This document shows positions 44,075 to 54,222 of a DNA stretch of 59,830 bases, piece after piece. The DNA is taken from assembly GCF_017312405.1 (NCBI RefSeq), contig NZ_BLTG01000039.1, positions 1 to 59,830 of the forward strand, read 5' to 3'. The DNA is from Mycobacterium sp. PO1 (lineage in GTDB: Bacteria > Actinomycetota > Actinomycetes > Mycobacteriales > Mycobacteriaceae). How positions within the stretch are numbered: position 1 is the first letter of the stretch; every line of letters starts with the position of its first letter. Made by a program: the position numbers and the translations under genes. Under the pieces are notes generated by a model. It searched no databases. It was not told the origin of the DNA and was given only the letters and a program-made list of their open reading frames with translations.

Positions 44075-45353
44075 GGGAGACCTGCAGCGCGGCCGTCAGC
44101 ACCGGAACGGTGAGGTCGCGCTGCCAGTGCCGCGCCCCGCAGTCGCGCAGGAACGCCTCGACGGCCGCGGCCGTGGCAGCGGGGCTGTCTGCGCCCTGGC
44201 CGGTCAGTTCCCAGTCCCAGCACAGCCGGCGCACGGTGTCGGGCGCCAGCAGGTTCTCGGCAGGCACGTTGAGTTGCTCGGCCAGGTGGGTCAGCCCGGA
44301 GCGGACTGCTTCCAGTCGTGCCGCGGCCTCAGGCTTGCGGCGGGCCCAGCGCGACGCCGGTGGCGGACCGTTGGAGGGTTCGGCTGAGCTGGGTGGTTCG
44401 GAGGTCGCGCGGGCCCGGGCGAGCGCGTCGAGCCACACCTGTGCACTGCGCCGTTGCCGGGATCCGCCGAAAATGGGCAGGGCAGTGAGCTTGTCGACGC
44501 TGTCTGGATCCACGGTCGCTGCGTTGACGATGGCGCTGTCGGGCAGGATCCGGCCGGGAGCGATGTCCCGCCGCCGCGCGATCTGGTCCCGTGTGGTCCA
44601 CAGTTCGCGCACCGCGGCCAGCGCGCGGGGGTTGCGGACCTTGTGGATGCCCGAGGTGCGTCGCCATCGGTCCCGCCGGGTGGGCGCCCCCTCGAAGGTG
44701 CGCAGGAACTCGAACTCCTGGCGTGCCCACTCGGTCTTTCCCTGCTCGGCGAGGACGTCGTCGACGGCGTCGCGCAGTTCGACGAGCACCTCGACGTCGA
44801 GGGCGGCGTAGTTGAGCCAGTCGGCGGGCAGTGGTCGTTTGGACCAGTCCGCCGCCCCGTGGCCTTTGGTGAGTTGCAGACCGAGCAGCCGTTGGACCAT
44901 CGCGGCGAGGTTCACCCGGTCGTAGTTGGCCAGCCGGCCTGCCAGCTCGGTGTCGTACAGCGAGGTCGGCCTCATCCCGATCTCGGCCAGGCACGGCAGA
45001 TCCTGGTCGGCGGCGTGCAACACCCACTCGTCGGTGGCGAGCACATCCGCGAGCGGGGCCAGCACCTCGACCGGGTCACCGCCGTGGCTGACCGGGTCGA
45101 TCAGCACCGTGCCCGCACCGGCGCGGCGAATCTGCACCAGGTAGGCGCGATTGGAGTAACGGAAACCCGAGGCGCGCTCGGCGTCCACCGCGAACGGCCC
45201 CGTGCCGTGCGCGAGAAGATCGGCGGCCCTGGCGATCTCACCGCGGCTCGCCGACACGGCGGGCACGCCGTCGCGCGGCCTCAGCAGCGGGGTGGCCTCG
45301 GGCTGGTCGGCGTCGGGTTCCACGACGGAACCGGCGGTATCGGGCTCGGACAT
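44061..45353 (-). CDS. RNase D-like 3'-5' exoribonuclease
   Basis: A 430-residue DEDDy exonuclease with HRDC domain(s), Rv2681-like. Exonuclease motifs: FAVDAERASGFRYSNRAYLVQI (the D-x-E), HAADQDLPCLAEIG (Exo II) and LNYAALDVEVLVELRD (Exo III with Tyr and Asp). The HRDC region lies around ALAAVRELWTTRDQIARRRDI. The C-terminal third is Ala/Arg-rich. It probably matures structured RNAs. It restores core synteny after the accessory cluster and is followed closely by the DUF3000 gene on the same strand (upstream in transcription). Confidence 0.9.
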   Translation of the reverse strand: MSEPDTAGSVVEPDADQPEATPLLRPRDGVPAVSASRGEIARAADLLAHGTGPFAVDAERASGFRYSNRAYLVQIRRAGAGTVLIDPVSHGGDPVEVLAPLADVLATDEWVLHAADQDLPCLAEIGMRPTSLYDTELAGRLANYDRVNLAAMVQRLLGLQLTKGHGAADWSKRPLPADWLNYAALDVEVLVELRDAVDDVLAEQGKTEWARQEFEFLRTFEGAPTRRDRWRRTSGIHKVRNPRALAAVRELWTTRDQIARRRDIAPGRILPDSAIVNAATVDPDSVDKLTALPIFGGSRQRRSAQVWLDALARARATSEPPSSAEPSNGPPPASRWARRKPEAAARLEAVRSGLTHLAEQLNVPAENLLAPDTVRRLCWDWELTGQGADSPAATAAAVEAFLRDCGARHWQRDLTVPVLTAALQVSPTDR

Positions 45354-45358
45354 CGAGT

Positions 45359-45940
45359 TCAGGCGCGCGACCGCGAACCGAGATCGGTCACGCCGGCGGG
45401 AGGTAGCCCCGCGGCATGCTCGAGCACTTCACAGAACGCCTGCACGTGCGGGCCGAGTTCGGCGTCGGTGGCGGTCCACGACGCGCGCAGCTCGAGCTGA
45501 TGCGCACGTGGCGGTCCGGAGATGTCGCCGTAGCGCACCGAGGTGGTGGCGGTGACGGTGCCGCCGAGCGCGGTGACGTGCTCGGCCCGCTGTTCCAGCG
45601 CGTCGACCAGCCAGCTCCAGGCGACCTCGGGCAGCAACGGGTCGACCGCCTCGCTGGAGTCGAGGTCCGCCTGGATGTAGGCGACCAGTCGCATCGTGCC
45701 GTCCCAGGCTTCGGCGCCCTCGGGGTCGTGCAGCAGGATCAACCGCCCGAAGGCGTCTCCTTCGGAGCGTTCGGGGATGATCGCGGTCTCGGGATGCTTG
45801 ATCTCGGCGCCCAGGGCGTAGCTGAACGGTGCCAGGCGCTGGGGTGGCCGAATGGGGCCCAGCTCGATCTCCGGACGCACGGTGGTGGCATTCATCGCCG
45901 CCACCGCGTCGCGGAACTGAGCGGGTTCGGCGGAGGTCAC
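45359..45940 (-). CDS. DUF3000 protein (Rv2680-like)
   Basis: A 193-residue conserved actinobacterial protein of unknown function, lying directly upstream of the RNase D gene (5 bp apart) and thus probably co-transcribed. Conserved blocks are IRPPQRLAPFSYALGAEI, FGRLILLHDPEGAEAWDGTMRLVAYIQAD and LPEVAWSWLVDALEQ. No signal peptide or membrane segment. It is divergent from hemE with 85 bp between, in which no other gene was seen. Confidence 0.85.
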   Translation of the reverse strand: MTSAEPAQFRDAVAAMNATTVRPEIELGPIRPPQRLAPFSYALGAEIKHPETAIIPERSEGDAFGRLILLHDPEGAEAWDGTMRLVAYIQADLDSSEAVDPLLPEVAWSWLVDALEQRAEHVTALGGTVTATTSVRYGDISGPPRAHQLELRASWTATDAELGPHVQAFCEVLEHAAGLPPAGVTDLGSRSRA

Positions 45941-46025
45941 GCCGTCTGACGCTAGTCCATATCACCTGGTCTGTGCTCATGGCGCGCCGAATCGGACGGC
46001 GTCGGACATGGCAGCATAGGAGGCG

Positions 46026-47090
46026 ATGAACACGCGCCGCGAGCTGCCCGAATCCCCTTACCTGGCCGCCGTGGCCGGTCGCAAGCCCCACCGGGTGCCG
46101 GTGTGGATGATGCGGCAGGCCGGCCGGTCGCTGCCCGAGTACCGGGCATTGCGGGCCAAGAACACCATGATGCAGGCCTGCTTCGACGCCGACCTGATCA
46201 CCGAGATCACACTGCAGCCGGTGCGCAGGCACGGCGTCGACGCCGCCATCCTGTTCTCCGACATCGTGGTGCCGCTCCGGGCCGCGGGGATCGACGTCGA
46301 CATCGTGCCCGACGTGGGTCCGGTGATCGGCCATCCCGTGCGCAGCCGCGCCGACGTCGCCGGCGTCGGGGAGTTGGACGGCGAGCAGGTCGCACCGGTC
46401 GCGACGGCGATCAGCCAGCTCACGGCCGCGCTGGGCGACGTTGCGCTCATCGGTTTCGCCGGGGCGCCGTTCACGCTGGCGTCCTACCTGGTCGAGGGCG
46501 GGCCGAGCCGCAACCACGAGCGCACCAAGGCGATGATGTTCGGCGACACCGACACCTGGCATGCGCTGATGACGGCCCTGACCGATGTCACGGTCGCGTT
46601 CCTGCGGACTCAGCTCGAAGCCGGGGTGGACGCCATCCAGGTGTTCGACTCCTGGGCCGGCACGTTGTCGCTGGCCGACTACCGCGCCTACGTCCTGCCG
46701 CACAGTGCCCGGGTGTTCACCGAGCTGGCCGGCCACGGTGTGCCGATGACGCATTTCGGGGTGGGTACCGCCGAGCTGCTCGGGGCCATGTCGGAGGCCG
46801 TCGTCGGACACGGCACCCCTGCGGTGGTCGGCGTGGACTGGCGCACCTCGCTGACCGACGCCGCGAGCCGGGTCCGGCCCGGTTGCGCGCTGCAGGGAAA
46901 CCTCGATCCGGTGGTGCTGCTGTCGGGCTGGCCGGTGGTCGAGCGGGCAGTGCGCGCGGTGGTCGAGGACGGTCGGCGTGCGGTCGACGCGGGCGCGGTC
47001 GGGCACGTCTTCAACCTGGGTCACGGGGTGCTGCCGGCCACCGACCCCGAGGTGATCACCGATGCGGTCGCGTTGGTGCACGAACTGTGA
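46026..47090 (+). CDS. hemE: Uroporphyrinogen decarboxylase
   Basis: Decarboxylates uroporphyrinogen III to coproporphyrinogen III. The 354 residues contain the signature [19 protein letters not shown], the active-site [16 protein letters not shown] with Asp, [17 protein letters not shown] and [16 protein letters not shown] 46026 has TAGGAGGC just upstream. The stop overlaps the start of the porphyrinogen oxidase gene (GTGA), and chdC follows, giving a hemE-cgoX-chdC operon. Confidence 0.97.
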   Translation: MNTRRELPESPYLAAVAGRKPHRVPVWMMRQAGRSLPEYRALRAKNTMMQACFDADLITEITLQPVRRHGVDAAILFSDIVVPLRAAGIDVDIVPDVGPVIGHPVRSRADVAGVGELDGEQVAPVATAISQLTAALGDVALIGFAGAPFTLASYLVEGGPSRNHERTKAMMFGDTDTWHALMTALTDVTVAFLRTQLEAGVDAIQVFDSWAGTLSLADYRAYVLPHSARVFTELAGHGVPMTHFGVGTAELLGAMSEAVVGHGTPAVVGVDWRTSLTDAASRVRPGCALQGNLDPVVLLSGWPVVERAVRAVVEDGRRAVDAGAVGHVFNLGHGVLPATDPEVITDAVALVHEL

Positions 47091-48445
47091 GCTCATCGAC
47101 CGGGCCGCGCTATTGCGTTGTCGGAGGGGGCATTTCAGGACTCGTCGCGGCCTACCGGCTACGGGTGACCGCCGGACCGGACGCGTCGATCACCGTATTC
47201 GATCCCGCTGACCGCCTCGGTGGCGTCCTGCGCACGGAACGCATCGCCGGGCAGCCGCTGGACGTGGGGGCCGAGGCCTTCGTGGCCCGCCGGCCCGAGG
47301 TGACGGCGCTGCTGGCCGAGCTGGGCATGACCGACAAACAGATCGCCACCACCGGGGCGCGCCCGCTGATCTACAGCGAAGATCGCCTGCACGCACTGCC
47401 CAGGGACACCGTCAACGGCATCCCGTCGCGGCCGGACGCCCTGGTGGGCCTGGTGGACGACGCGACCATCCAGTGGATGCGCGACGAACCCCGCCGGCCG
47501 TTCTCGTGGCGTACCGGTGCTGACCCGACGGTGGCCGAACTCGTCGGCGATCGTTTCGGTGAGCAGGTGGTCATCCGCTCGGTCGACCCCTTGCTGGCCG
47601 GGGTGTACGCGGGCTCGGCCGCCACGATCGGCATCCGCGCGGCCGCGCCGACGGTGGCCACCGCCTTGGACCGCGGTGCGCGCAACCTCACCGAGGCCGT
47701 CACCACGGCGTTGCCGCCACCGGCCCCGGGGTCGGTGTTCGGCGCCGTCGACGGCGGCTACACGGTGCTGCTCGACGAGCTGGTGCGCCGCTCGGATCTG
47801 CGCTGGGCGCAGATCGGGGTGCGCACCGTGATGCCGGCGCAGCGCGGGTGGGACGTGCTCGACGACGACGGGCAGCGCTGGCCGGCCGATGCCGTGGTGC
47901 TCGCGGTGCCGGCCCCGCGGTTACCGGGGCTGATCGGTGACCTCGCGCCCGAGAGTGCCGCTGCGGCCGCCACCATCCCGGTCGCCTCTGCCGCGGTGGT
48001 GGCGCTGGCACTGCCCGGCGGCACGCCGTTGCCCGAGCAGTCCGGTGTGCTCGTGGCCGGTCGCACCCGGCTGCACGCCAAGGCGGTCACGTTGTCGTCT
48101 CGCAAATGGGGCAGGCGCGGCAGCACCGAGATGGTGCGCCTGTCCTACGGGCGACTCGGTGACGACATCGCCCGTGGCGCCGGCGACGACGAACTCCTGG
48201 CCTGGGCGGAGCAGGACCTCGCGCAACTCTTCGACGTTCACGTGCAACCGGTGGAGTCGCGCGTCGTGCGCTGGATCGACGCGATGCCGCAGTACGGGCC
48301 CGGCCACGCCGACGTGGTCGGCCGGATCCGCGCCGGGCTGCCGCCGAGGCTGGCGGTGGCCGGCGCTTACCTCGACGGCATCGGGGTGCCGGCCTGCGTC
48401 GCGGCGGCCACCAGGGCTGCGGCTGCGCTGGTCCGCACCGGCTGA
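47087..48445 (+). CDS. hemY: HemY/CgoX-type porphyrinogen oxidase
   Basis: A 452-residue FAD-dependent oxidase. The N-terminal dinucleotide fold is [48 protein letters not shown] and [13 protein letters not shown] are family motifs; the C-terminal FAD contact is [18 protein letters not shown]. In actinobacteria such proteins oxidise coproporphyrinogen III to coproporphyrin III (CgoX); the presence of chdC supports that role over protoporphyrinogen oxidase. GTG 47087 overlaps the hemE stop. Confidence 0.92.
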   Translation: MSSSTGPRYCVVGGGISGLVAAYRLRVTAGPDASITVFDPADRLGGVLRTERIAGQPLDVGAEAFVARRPEVTALLAELGMTDKQIATTGARPLIYSEDRLHALPRDTVNGIPSRPDALVGLVDDATIQWMRDEPRRPFSWRTGADPTVAELVGDRFGEQVVIRSVDPLLAGVYAGSAATIGIRAAAPTVATALDRGARNLTEAVTTALPPPAPGSVFGAVDGGYTVLLDELVRRSDLRWAQIGVRTVMPAQRGWDVLDDDGQRWPADAVVLAVPAPRLPGLIGDLAPESAAAAATIPVASAAVVALALPGGTPLPEQSGVLVAGRTRLHAKAVTLSSRKWGRRGSTEMVRLSYGRLGDDIARGAGDDELLAWAEQDLAQLFDVHVQPVESRVVRWIDAMPQYGPGHADVVGRIRAGLPPRLAVAGAYLDGIGVPACVAAATRAAAALVRTG

Positions 48446-48487
48446 CGAGCCCCCGGCGCGCCACCTCGGGCGTGGCACGATGGGCGC

Positions 48488-49192
48488 ATGGCCAAGCTCG
48501 ATTACGACACGCTCAACTCCACGATCCGCTACCTCATGTTCTCGGTGTTCGCCGTGCGCCCTGGCGAACTCGGGTACGACGAGGATGCGCGTGCGGCGGT
48601 GGTGCAGGACACCGCGACGTTCCTCAAGCGCCAGGAGGACAACGGCGTTGTGGTGCGCGGCGTCTACGACGTGGCCGGGATGCGCGCCGATGCCGACTTC
48701 ATGATGTGGACGCACGCGGAGAACGTCGAGGCCCTGCAGGCGACCTACGCCGAGTTCCGCCGCTCCACCACGCTAGGGCGCGCGTCGAATCCGGTGTGGA
48801 GCAACGTGGCCCTGCACCGGCCGGCAGAGTTCAACAAGAGCCACATTCCGGCGTTCCTGGCCGGTGAGGAGCCCGGCGCCTACATCTGCGTGTATCCGTT
48901 CGTCCGCTCGCTGGAGTGGTATCTGCTGCCCGACGACGAGCGGCGCCGCATGCTGGCCGAGCATGGCATGGCCGCCCGCGACTACAAAGACGTGCGCGCC
49001 AACACCGTTCCGTCGTTCGCGCTGGGTGACTACGAGTGGCTGCTGGCCTTCGAGGCGCCGGAACTGCACCGGATCGTCGACCTGATGCGGGATCTGCGGG
49101 CGACGGACGCGCGTCGGCACGTGCGCGAGGAGACGCCGTTCTTCACCGGGCCGCGGGTGTCGGTCGAGCAGCTCATCCACGCGTTGCCCTGA
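48488..49192 (+). CDS. chdC: Coproheme decarboxylase (chlorite-dismutase family)
   Basis: A 234-residue protein that converts coproheme to haem b with peroxide, the last step of the coproporphyrin-dependent pathway (HemQ, Rv2676c). Family blocks are [47 protein letters not shown] with the catalytic Tyr region, [17 protein letters not shown] with the probable proximal His, and [13 protein letters not shown]. It lies 42 bp after the oxidase gene. The 180 bp that follow contain no gene but hold the promoter of the next one. Confidence 0.94.
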   Translation: MAKLDYDTLNSTIRYLMFSVFAVRPGELGYDEDARAAVVQDTATFLKRQEDNGVVVRGVYDVAGMRADADFMMWTHAENVEALQATYAEFRRSTTLGRASNPVWSNVALHRPAEFNKSHIPAFLAGEEPGAYICVYPFVRSLEWYLLPDDERRRMLAEHGMAARDYKDVRANTVPSFALGDYEWLLAFEAPELHRIVDLMRDLRATDARRHVREETPFFTGPRVSVEQLIHALP

Positions 49193-49360
49193 CCGGGACC
49201 GGGTTTGCTGGTCGGTTGGCTTCCGTGATCGCGATGGACGGCGTGCCGGCGTAGGAGTCCAGCCACCTCGCTGACCCTGCCCGTCGACCCGCCTTTCGCG
49301 CTCGTCAGCATGTATATGACGGTGACGTCAGTTACTGCGCGCTACCCCCTGGGGTGTTGC

Positions 49361-49366
49361 TAGCAT
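49361..49366 (+). promoter_or_regulatory. Extended -10 element for the GGDEF-EAL gene
   Basis: TGC-TAGCAT (hexamer 49361-49366) ends 6 nt before GTG 49373, so transcription would begin at or next to the start codon. There is no clear -35. The same TGCTAG-x-AT arrangement precedes the neighbouring EAL gene. Confidence 0.6.
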
Positions 49367-49372
49367 CGACCG

Positions 49373-51712
49373 GTGCTGAGCCCCAGGGCAGCGGTGAGCG
49401 TCATCGCTGTGTCGGCGGGAGCTTTCTCTGTTCTGCAGTTGAGCAGGTGGAGCACCCTGCCGGCGGTTCGCGTCGTCAACGACGTGGTGGTGATGCTGGT
49501 CGCTCTGTCGGCCGCCGTGTGTGCCGGGGCGGCTGCGCGACGCCTGCACGGACGACGTCGGGTGGCCTGGTGGTGGATCGCCGTCGGGCTCTGCGGGTTC
49601 GCCTCCGGCCAACTGGTCTGGACCTACAACGGGCTGACCAACGAGGTCCCGCCGTTCCAGTCGGTGGCCGACGTCGGCTATGCGCTGATGCCCGTGGGCG
49701 CCGGCCTGGCCCTGCTCGTCATGCTGCGCGACTACCCCCGTTCGACGATGCTGCGGGTGCTCCTCGATGCGGTCGTTGTCGCCGGCGCGTTGTTCGGGGC
49801 CGTCTGGGTGGGGCTGCTGGCGACGGTTTACGCGGCCAAGGCGATGGACTGGTTCGCGCTGGTGCTCGTGCTGATGTACCCGGTCACCGGGGTCGCGGTC
49901 GTGACGATCGCACTGCTGCTGCTCGTGCGGGCCTCGCCGACAGAACGCCGGCCGTTGGCGATGCTGACTGTCGGGTTGATCTCGATCTGGATCGCCGACG
50001 TCGCCTACGCCTACCTCACCACGGTCGAAGGCGTCTACCGCGAAGCGATCTCCCTGGGCTATGTCTACGGATTCATCGCCATCGGTGCCGCGGCCCTGGC
50101 GACCCGCGCACGAGCGGCCGCCCTGCCGGCGAAACCGCCGACGGTCTTCTCGCCCGCCTCCATGTGGATGCCGTTTGTGCCGGTGACGGCGGTGGTGGTG
50201 ATCTGCGCACCGATCATGATCCCGCGTCTGGGGCCGCTCTACATCGTCGGCGCGCTGACGATTCTGGCGGTGATGCTGCGCCAGATGCTGGTACTCAGGG
50301 ACAACCGCGGGCTGCTGGCCGAGGTCTCCGACCGGGCGTTGCGCGACCCCTTGACGGGCCTGGCCAACCGCACCCTGTTCATCGACCGGCTCACCCACGC
50401 GATGGCGCTGCAGAAGCGCGAAGCCCGAGCGGTCGCAGTGCTGCTGATCGACCTCGACGACTTCAAGCTCGTCAACGACAGCCTCGGCCATCCGGCCGGC
50501 GACACCATCCTGGCGCGGGTGGCCGAACGCCTCAACAATGCGGTGCGGGCCAGTGACACCGTCGCCCGCCTCGGCGGCGACGAATTCGCGGTGCTGATGG
50601 AGGGCGACCCCGACGCCTCCCGGGCGGTGGCACACCAGGTGGTGGCCGCATTCGACCGGCCGTTCCTGATCGACGGTCAGGATCTGTTGGTGCGCCCCAG
50701 CGTCGGACTGGCCATCGCGACGCCGGACAGCGCCACCCTGACGGTCGAGGATCTGCTCAAGCAGGCCGATGTCGCCATGTACAGCGCCAAGCGGGCCCAG
50801 GCCAGCACGCCGTTCACGTTCAGTCCGGAGATGGAGCTGCAGTGGGGCGAGGATCCGGCGGTGTCAGCCCCGGTGCCGGTACGGGGCAGCGACACCGGTG
50901 TCGCCGGACGGGCGTCGCTGCGGCTGCTGCGTGACCTGCGGGGGGCCTTGGACCACGGCGAGTTGAGCGTGGTCTACCAACCCAAGTTCGACCTGCAGTG
51001 TGGGACGGTGGTGGGGCTGGAGGCGTTGGTGCGCTGGCCGCATCCGCACCGCGGGATGTTGACCCCCGACCAATTCCTGCCGCTGGTGCGCCAGCACGGG
51101 CTGATGCGGTCGGTGACCTCTGCTGTGCTGGACCGCGCGCTCGACGACGCGGCGCAGTGGTGGGCGGCGGGCGCCGAACTGCCCGTGGCCATCAACGTGT
51201 TCGCCCCCGCGGTGGGCGACCTGGGCTTGCCCCGTCAGCTGTCGTCGGCGCTCGACCACCGGAGTCTGCCGCCGGAGATGCTGACCGTCGAGATCACCGA
51301 GGACCTGCTGCTGGATAACCTGGCCAAGACGCGGGTGGTGCTGAGGATGCTGCGCGAGCACCGGATCCGCGTCGCGATCGACGACTTCGGCAGTGGCTAC
51401 TCGGCGCTGTGGTACCTGCGCGAATTCCCGGTCGACGAGCTCAAACTGGACAGACATTTCATCGCGCCGATCCTGACCCATGCTCCGTCGGCGGCCATCG
51501 TGCGGGCCGTCATCGACCTCGCCCATGCACTCGCCATCACCCCGGTGGCCGAGGGTGTCGAAAATGTCCAGACCGCGCAGCGGTTGCTCGACTACGGGTG
51601 CACCATCGCTCAGGGCTACCACTTCAGCAAGCCGTTGTCGGCGGACGCGGTCCTGGAACTGGTTCAAACCCGACGGTTGGCTTCGGAGGAGGCCGGTGAC
51701 AGCGTCCACTGA
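49373..51712 (+). CDS. Membrane GGDEF-EAL cyclic-di-GMP enzyme
   Basis: A 779-residue protein: about eight to ten membrane helices (1-310), a short helix (LRDNRGLLAEVSDRALRDPLTGLANR), a GGDEF domain and an EAL domain. The cyclase motif G401-GDEF is intact, with an inhibitory-site R392-x-x-D395 five residues before it. The phosphodiesterase part has E550-A-L, AINVFAPA, VEITED, AIDDFGSGYSALWY, LKLDRHF and AEGVEN, so both activities are possible. The membrane part may sense a small ligand. A paralogue follows 227 bp downstream. Neither is part of the M. tuberculosis synteny between chdC and msrB. Confidence 0.93.
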   Translation: MLSPRAAVSVIAVSAGAFSVLQLSRWSTLPAVRVVNDVVVMLVALSAAVCAGAAARRLHGRRRVAWWWIAVGLCGFASGQLVWTYNGLTNEVPPFQSVADVGYALMPVGAGLALLVMLRDYPRSTMLRVLLDAVVVAGALFGAVWVGLLATVYAAKAMDWFALVLVLMYPVTGVAVVTIALLLLVRASPTERRPLAMLTVGLISIWIADVAYAYLTTVEGVYREAISLGYVYGFIAIGAAALATRARAAALPAKPPTVFSPASMWMPFVPVTAVVVICAPIMIPRLGPLYIVGALTILAVMLRQMLVLRDNRGLLAEVSDRALRDPLTGLANRTLFIDRLTHAMALQKREARAVAVLLIDLDDFKLVNDSLGHPAGDTILARVAERLNNAVRASDTVARLGGDEFAVLMEGDPDASRAVAHQVVAAFDRPFLIDGQDLLVRPSVGLAIATPDSATLTVEDLLKQADVAMYSAKRAQASTPFTFSPEMELQWGEDPAVSAPVPVRGSDTGVAGRASLRLLRDLRGALDHGELSVVYQPKFDLQCGTVVGLEALVRWPHPHRGMLTPDQFLPLVRQHGLMRSVTSAVLDRALDDAAQWWAAGAELPVAINVFAPAVGDLGLPRQLSSALDHRSLPPEMLTVEITEDLLLDNLAKTRVVLRMLREHRIRVAIDDFGSGYSALWYLREFPVDELKLDRHFIAPILTHAPSAAIVRAVIDLAHALAITPVAEGVENVQTAQRLLDYGCTIAQGYHFSKPLSADAVLELVQTRRLASEEAGDSVH

Positions 51713-51927
51713 CCAGAGCTCCCACTGCCCAGAGCGTCCGCTGACCAGCTGAGTCATCCTTTGCTGATTCAACAGAAGCGGGAACTACGTTGACGCCGGC
51801 GCAAATGCTGCATGTACTGGATCAACCTGCTGAAATGCACGTATACCTCCGACTCGGTGAGCTGCTGAACCGATAGCAAATCGATTCGGCAGGCGGGTTC
51901 TGGCACGAGTCGCCGATGGTGAATTGC

Positions 51928-51933
51928 TAGAAT
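51928..51933 (+). promoter_or_regulatory. Extended -10 element for the EAL gene
   Basis: TGC-TAGAAT (hexamer 51928-51933) ends 6 nt before ATG 51940, so the first transcribed base should be the A of the ATG. The 227-bp gap upstream contains no gene. Further upstream, TTGACG (from about 51790) and GGGAAC could be other promoter parts but are not convincingly spaced. Confidence 0.65.
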
Positions 51934-51939
51934 CCGCGC

Positions 51940-53820
51940 ATGTCGAGCCGGCGAGGGGTGACGCTCGGTGTCACGGTCGCGGGCGTGGGCTATGCCGTCT
52001 GGCTGCTGTTCGGTGGGGCCGCCGACCCGTCGTCGCGGGTGGCGGGCGAGGCGGGACTCGTCGGGTTCTCGTTGTTCGCCGCGGTGTGCTCGGCGCTGGC
52101 GGCGTACCGGCGCAGCGGCCGCGAACGTAGCGCATGGGCCTGCATGGCGCTGGGCACTGCAGGGTGGGCGGTGGGCGCCGCCGGATGGAGCGTGTCCCGG
52201 CTCGCGGCACACCAGACACCTCTGCCCTGGTGGTCCAGCGTGGGCTATCTGCTCTTCCTCGCCGGTGCCGGGGTGTGCCTGGTCTTCCTGCTGACCGCCC
52301 AGTCGCCCGGAGCGCGCCTGCGACTGATGCTCGATGGACTCACCGTTGCCGCCGCCCTGTTCGGCGTGGCCTGGGTGGCGGTGTTGGACGACGTCTACCG
52401 CGTCCGGTCGAGCGACCCGATGTCCACCGCGTGGTCGCTGGTCTATCCCGTGGGTGACATCGTCTTCGTCGCCGTCGCGGTGCTGCTACTGGTCCGGGCG
52501 CCCGCCCACCGACGTCCCGAGTTGTCGCTGCTGGCCGGTGGTCTGGTGCTGATCGCCGCATCGGACACCGCCTACGCGTACTTCGCCGCCACCCGGGAGG
52601 TGTGGGGTCCTCAGGAGACCGCGGTGGGCTGGGTGCTGGGCTTCGTCGCGATCGGTCTGGGCGCGCTGTCAATGCCCGGAGCCGACCGGGGTGAGGCCGA
52701 CGGCGACCACCTCGCCCCCTCCCGCACGTCGACTTGGCTGCCGTATGCGACCGTCGCCACCGCGACCGTGTTGTGCGCGCCCGCGCTCATCGACGGGATG
52801 GAACCGGTGTTCGTCGGGGCCGCGGTCGCCGTGTTCGCGGTGATGGTCCGCCAGTTCCTGGTCATCGGCGAGAACCGGCGTCTGCTTCTCGAGTTCGCCG
52901 ACCAGGCGCGGGGTGAGCGGATGGCCGGGCCGGCGAACGGAGCGGACCCGGCGGCCGGGCCGGAGCCCGCGGCGAATCCGGACGCGGACGACGTGCCGGA
53001 TGCGGCGCGCCTGCTCGGCGAGTTGCGGCACGCCATCGACCACGGCGAACTGACCATGTTCTACCAGCCCAAGGTCGACATTCGGGGCGCGGCGATCGTC
53101 GGTATGGAGGCACTCATCCGCTGGCCGCACCCGCGGCGTGGCCTGCTCGAGCCGGACCGGTTCCTGCCTCTGGTGCGTCAGCACGGGCTGATGCGCTCGA
53201 TGACCACCGTCGTCCTCGAGCTGGCGCTCGACGAGGCCGCTGAGTGGTACCGCCGCGGCGTCGGGGTGCCGGTGGCGGTCAACGTGTTCGCCCCGGCAGT
53301 CAGCGATCCCGCGCTGCCCGACCGGATCATGGGCGCCCTGCAGGCTCGCGGGCTGAGCCCGCAGGCGCTGACCGTGGAGATCACCGAGGACCTGCTGCTG
53401 GCCGACATGGACAGGACTCGATCGGTCCTCAACACCTTGCGCAGCAACGGGATTCGAGTGGCGATCGACGACTTCGGCAGCGGCTACTCGGCGCTGTGGT
53501 ACCTGCGCGAGTTCCCGGTCGACGAGATCAAACTCGACAAGGAGTTCGTCGCGCCGGTTCTCACCCAGCCGACCTCGGCCGAGATCGTACGGTCGGTGGT
53601 CAACCTGGCTCATGCCCTGGGCATCACCCCGGTGGCCGAGGGCGTCGAGAATGCGGCGACCGCAGAACGCCTACGGGAGTTCGGGTGTGACGTCGGGCAG
53701 GGCTACCTCTACAGCCGGCCTCTGCCGGCTGCCGACACGGTGGCGCTGCTGTCGGCGCACAAGCGCGGCCGCTACGTCTGCGACGGCACCAGCCGCAGCG
53801 AGATCGAGTTGATGCAGTAG
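51940..53820 (+). CDS. Membrane EAL-domain cyclic-di-GMP phosphodiesterase
   Basis: A 626-residue paralogue of the upstream protein with a similar multi-helix membrane region (1-300) but no GGDEF domain. In its place is a 40-residue linker (GPANGADPAAGPEPAANPDADD). The EAL domain is complete: E390-A-L, VAVNVFAPA, VEITED, AIDDFGSGYSALWY, IKLDKEF and AEGVEN, with long blocks identical to the neighbour (LPLVRQHGLMRS). It is predicted to hydrolyse cyclic-di-GMP. Its 3' end overlaps the opposite msrB gene by 49 bp, a large overlap that covers the last 16 codons. Confidence 0.92.
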   Translation: MSSRRGVTLGVTVAGVGYAVWLLFGGAADPSSRVAGEAGLVGFSLFAAVCSALAAYRRSGRERSAWACMALGTAGWAVGAAGWSVSRLAAHQTPLPWWSSVGYLLFLAGAGVCLVFLLTAQSPGARLRLMLDGLTVAAALFGVAWVAVLDDVYRVRSSDPMSTAWSLVYPVGDIVFVAVAVLLLVRAPAHRRPELSLLAGGLVLIAASDTAYAYFAATREVWGPQETAVGWVLGFVAIGLGALSMPGADRGEADGDHLAPSRTSTWLPYATVATATVLCAPALIDGMEPVFVGAAVAVFAVMVRQFLVIGENRRLLLEFADQARGERMAGPANGADPAAGPEPAANPDADDVPDAARLLGELRHAIDHGELTMFYQPKVDIRGAAIVGMEALIRWPHPRRGLLEPDRFLPLVRQHGLMRSMTTVVLELALDEAAEWYRRGVGVPVAVNVFAPAVSDPALPDRIMGALQARGLSPQALTVEITEDLLLADMDRTRSVLNTLRSNGIRVAIDDFGSGYSALWYLREFPVDEIKLDKEFVAPVLTQPTSAEIVRSVVNLAHALGITPVAEGVENAATAERLREFGCDVGQGYLYSRPLPAADTVALLSAHKRGRYVCDGTSRSEIELMQ

Positions 53821-54212
53821 CGCTGGTCGGTGGGCGTGGGGTAGCCCTCGCCCTCGAAGACGTGGCCGAGGTGGCTGTGGCAGTTGGCGCACAACACCTC
53901 GACCCGACGCATGCCCAGGGAATCGTCGGCACGCAGGATCACCGCGTCGGAGTCGGCGGGGTCGAAGAACGACGGCCAGCCGCAATGGGATTCGAACTTC
54001 TCGGTGCTGCGGAACAACTCTGCTCCACAGGCGCGGCACTGATAGACGCCTTCGGTCTTGGTGTCGGTGTACTCACCGGTGAACGGGCGTTCGGTGCCCG
54101 CGCGGCGCAGCACCTCGAACTCCTGAGGATCGAGGCGGCGGCGCCATTCGTCGTCGCTGAGCACCAGCTTGGGGCCTTGCCTGGCATCGTGGCCCGAACC
54201 TGTCGCTGTCAT
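53772..54212 (-). CDS. msrB: Peptide-methionine (R)-S-oxide reductase
   Basis: A 146-residue MsrB. Zinc-binding pairs CRACG and CANCH, the substrate-binding ESHCGWPSFFDP, HLGHVFEGEGYPTPTDQRYCINS with the catalytic Cys. The N-terminal 15 residues are variable. It repairs oxidised methionine. It matches Rv2674 in position; the end overlaps the opposite EAL gene. Confidence 0.96.
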   Translation of the reverse strand: MTATGSGHDARQGPKLVLSDDEWRRRLDPQEFEVLRRAGTERPFTGEYTDTKTEGVYQCRACGAELFRSTEKFESHCGWPSFFDPADSDAVILRADDSLGMRRVEVLCANCHSHLGHVFEGEGYPTPTDQRYCINSISLRLVPSQT

Positions 54213-54222
54213 GGCGTCCAGG

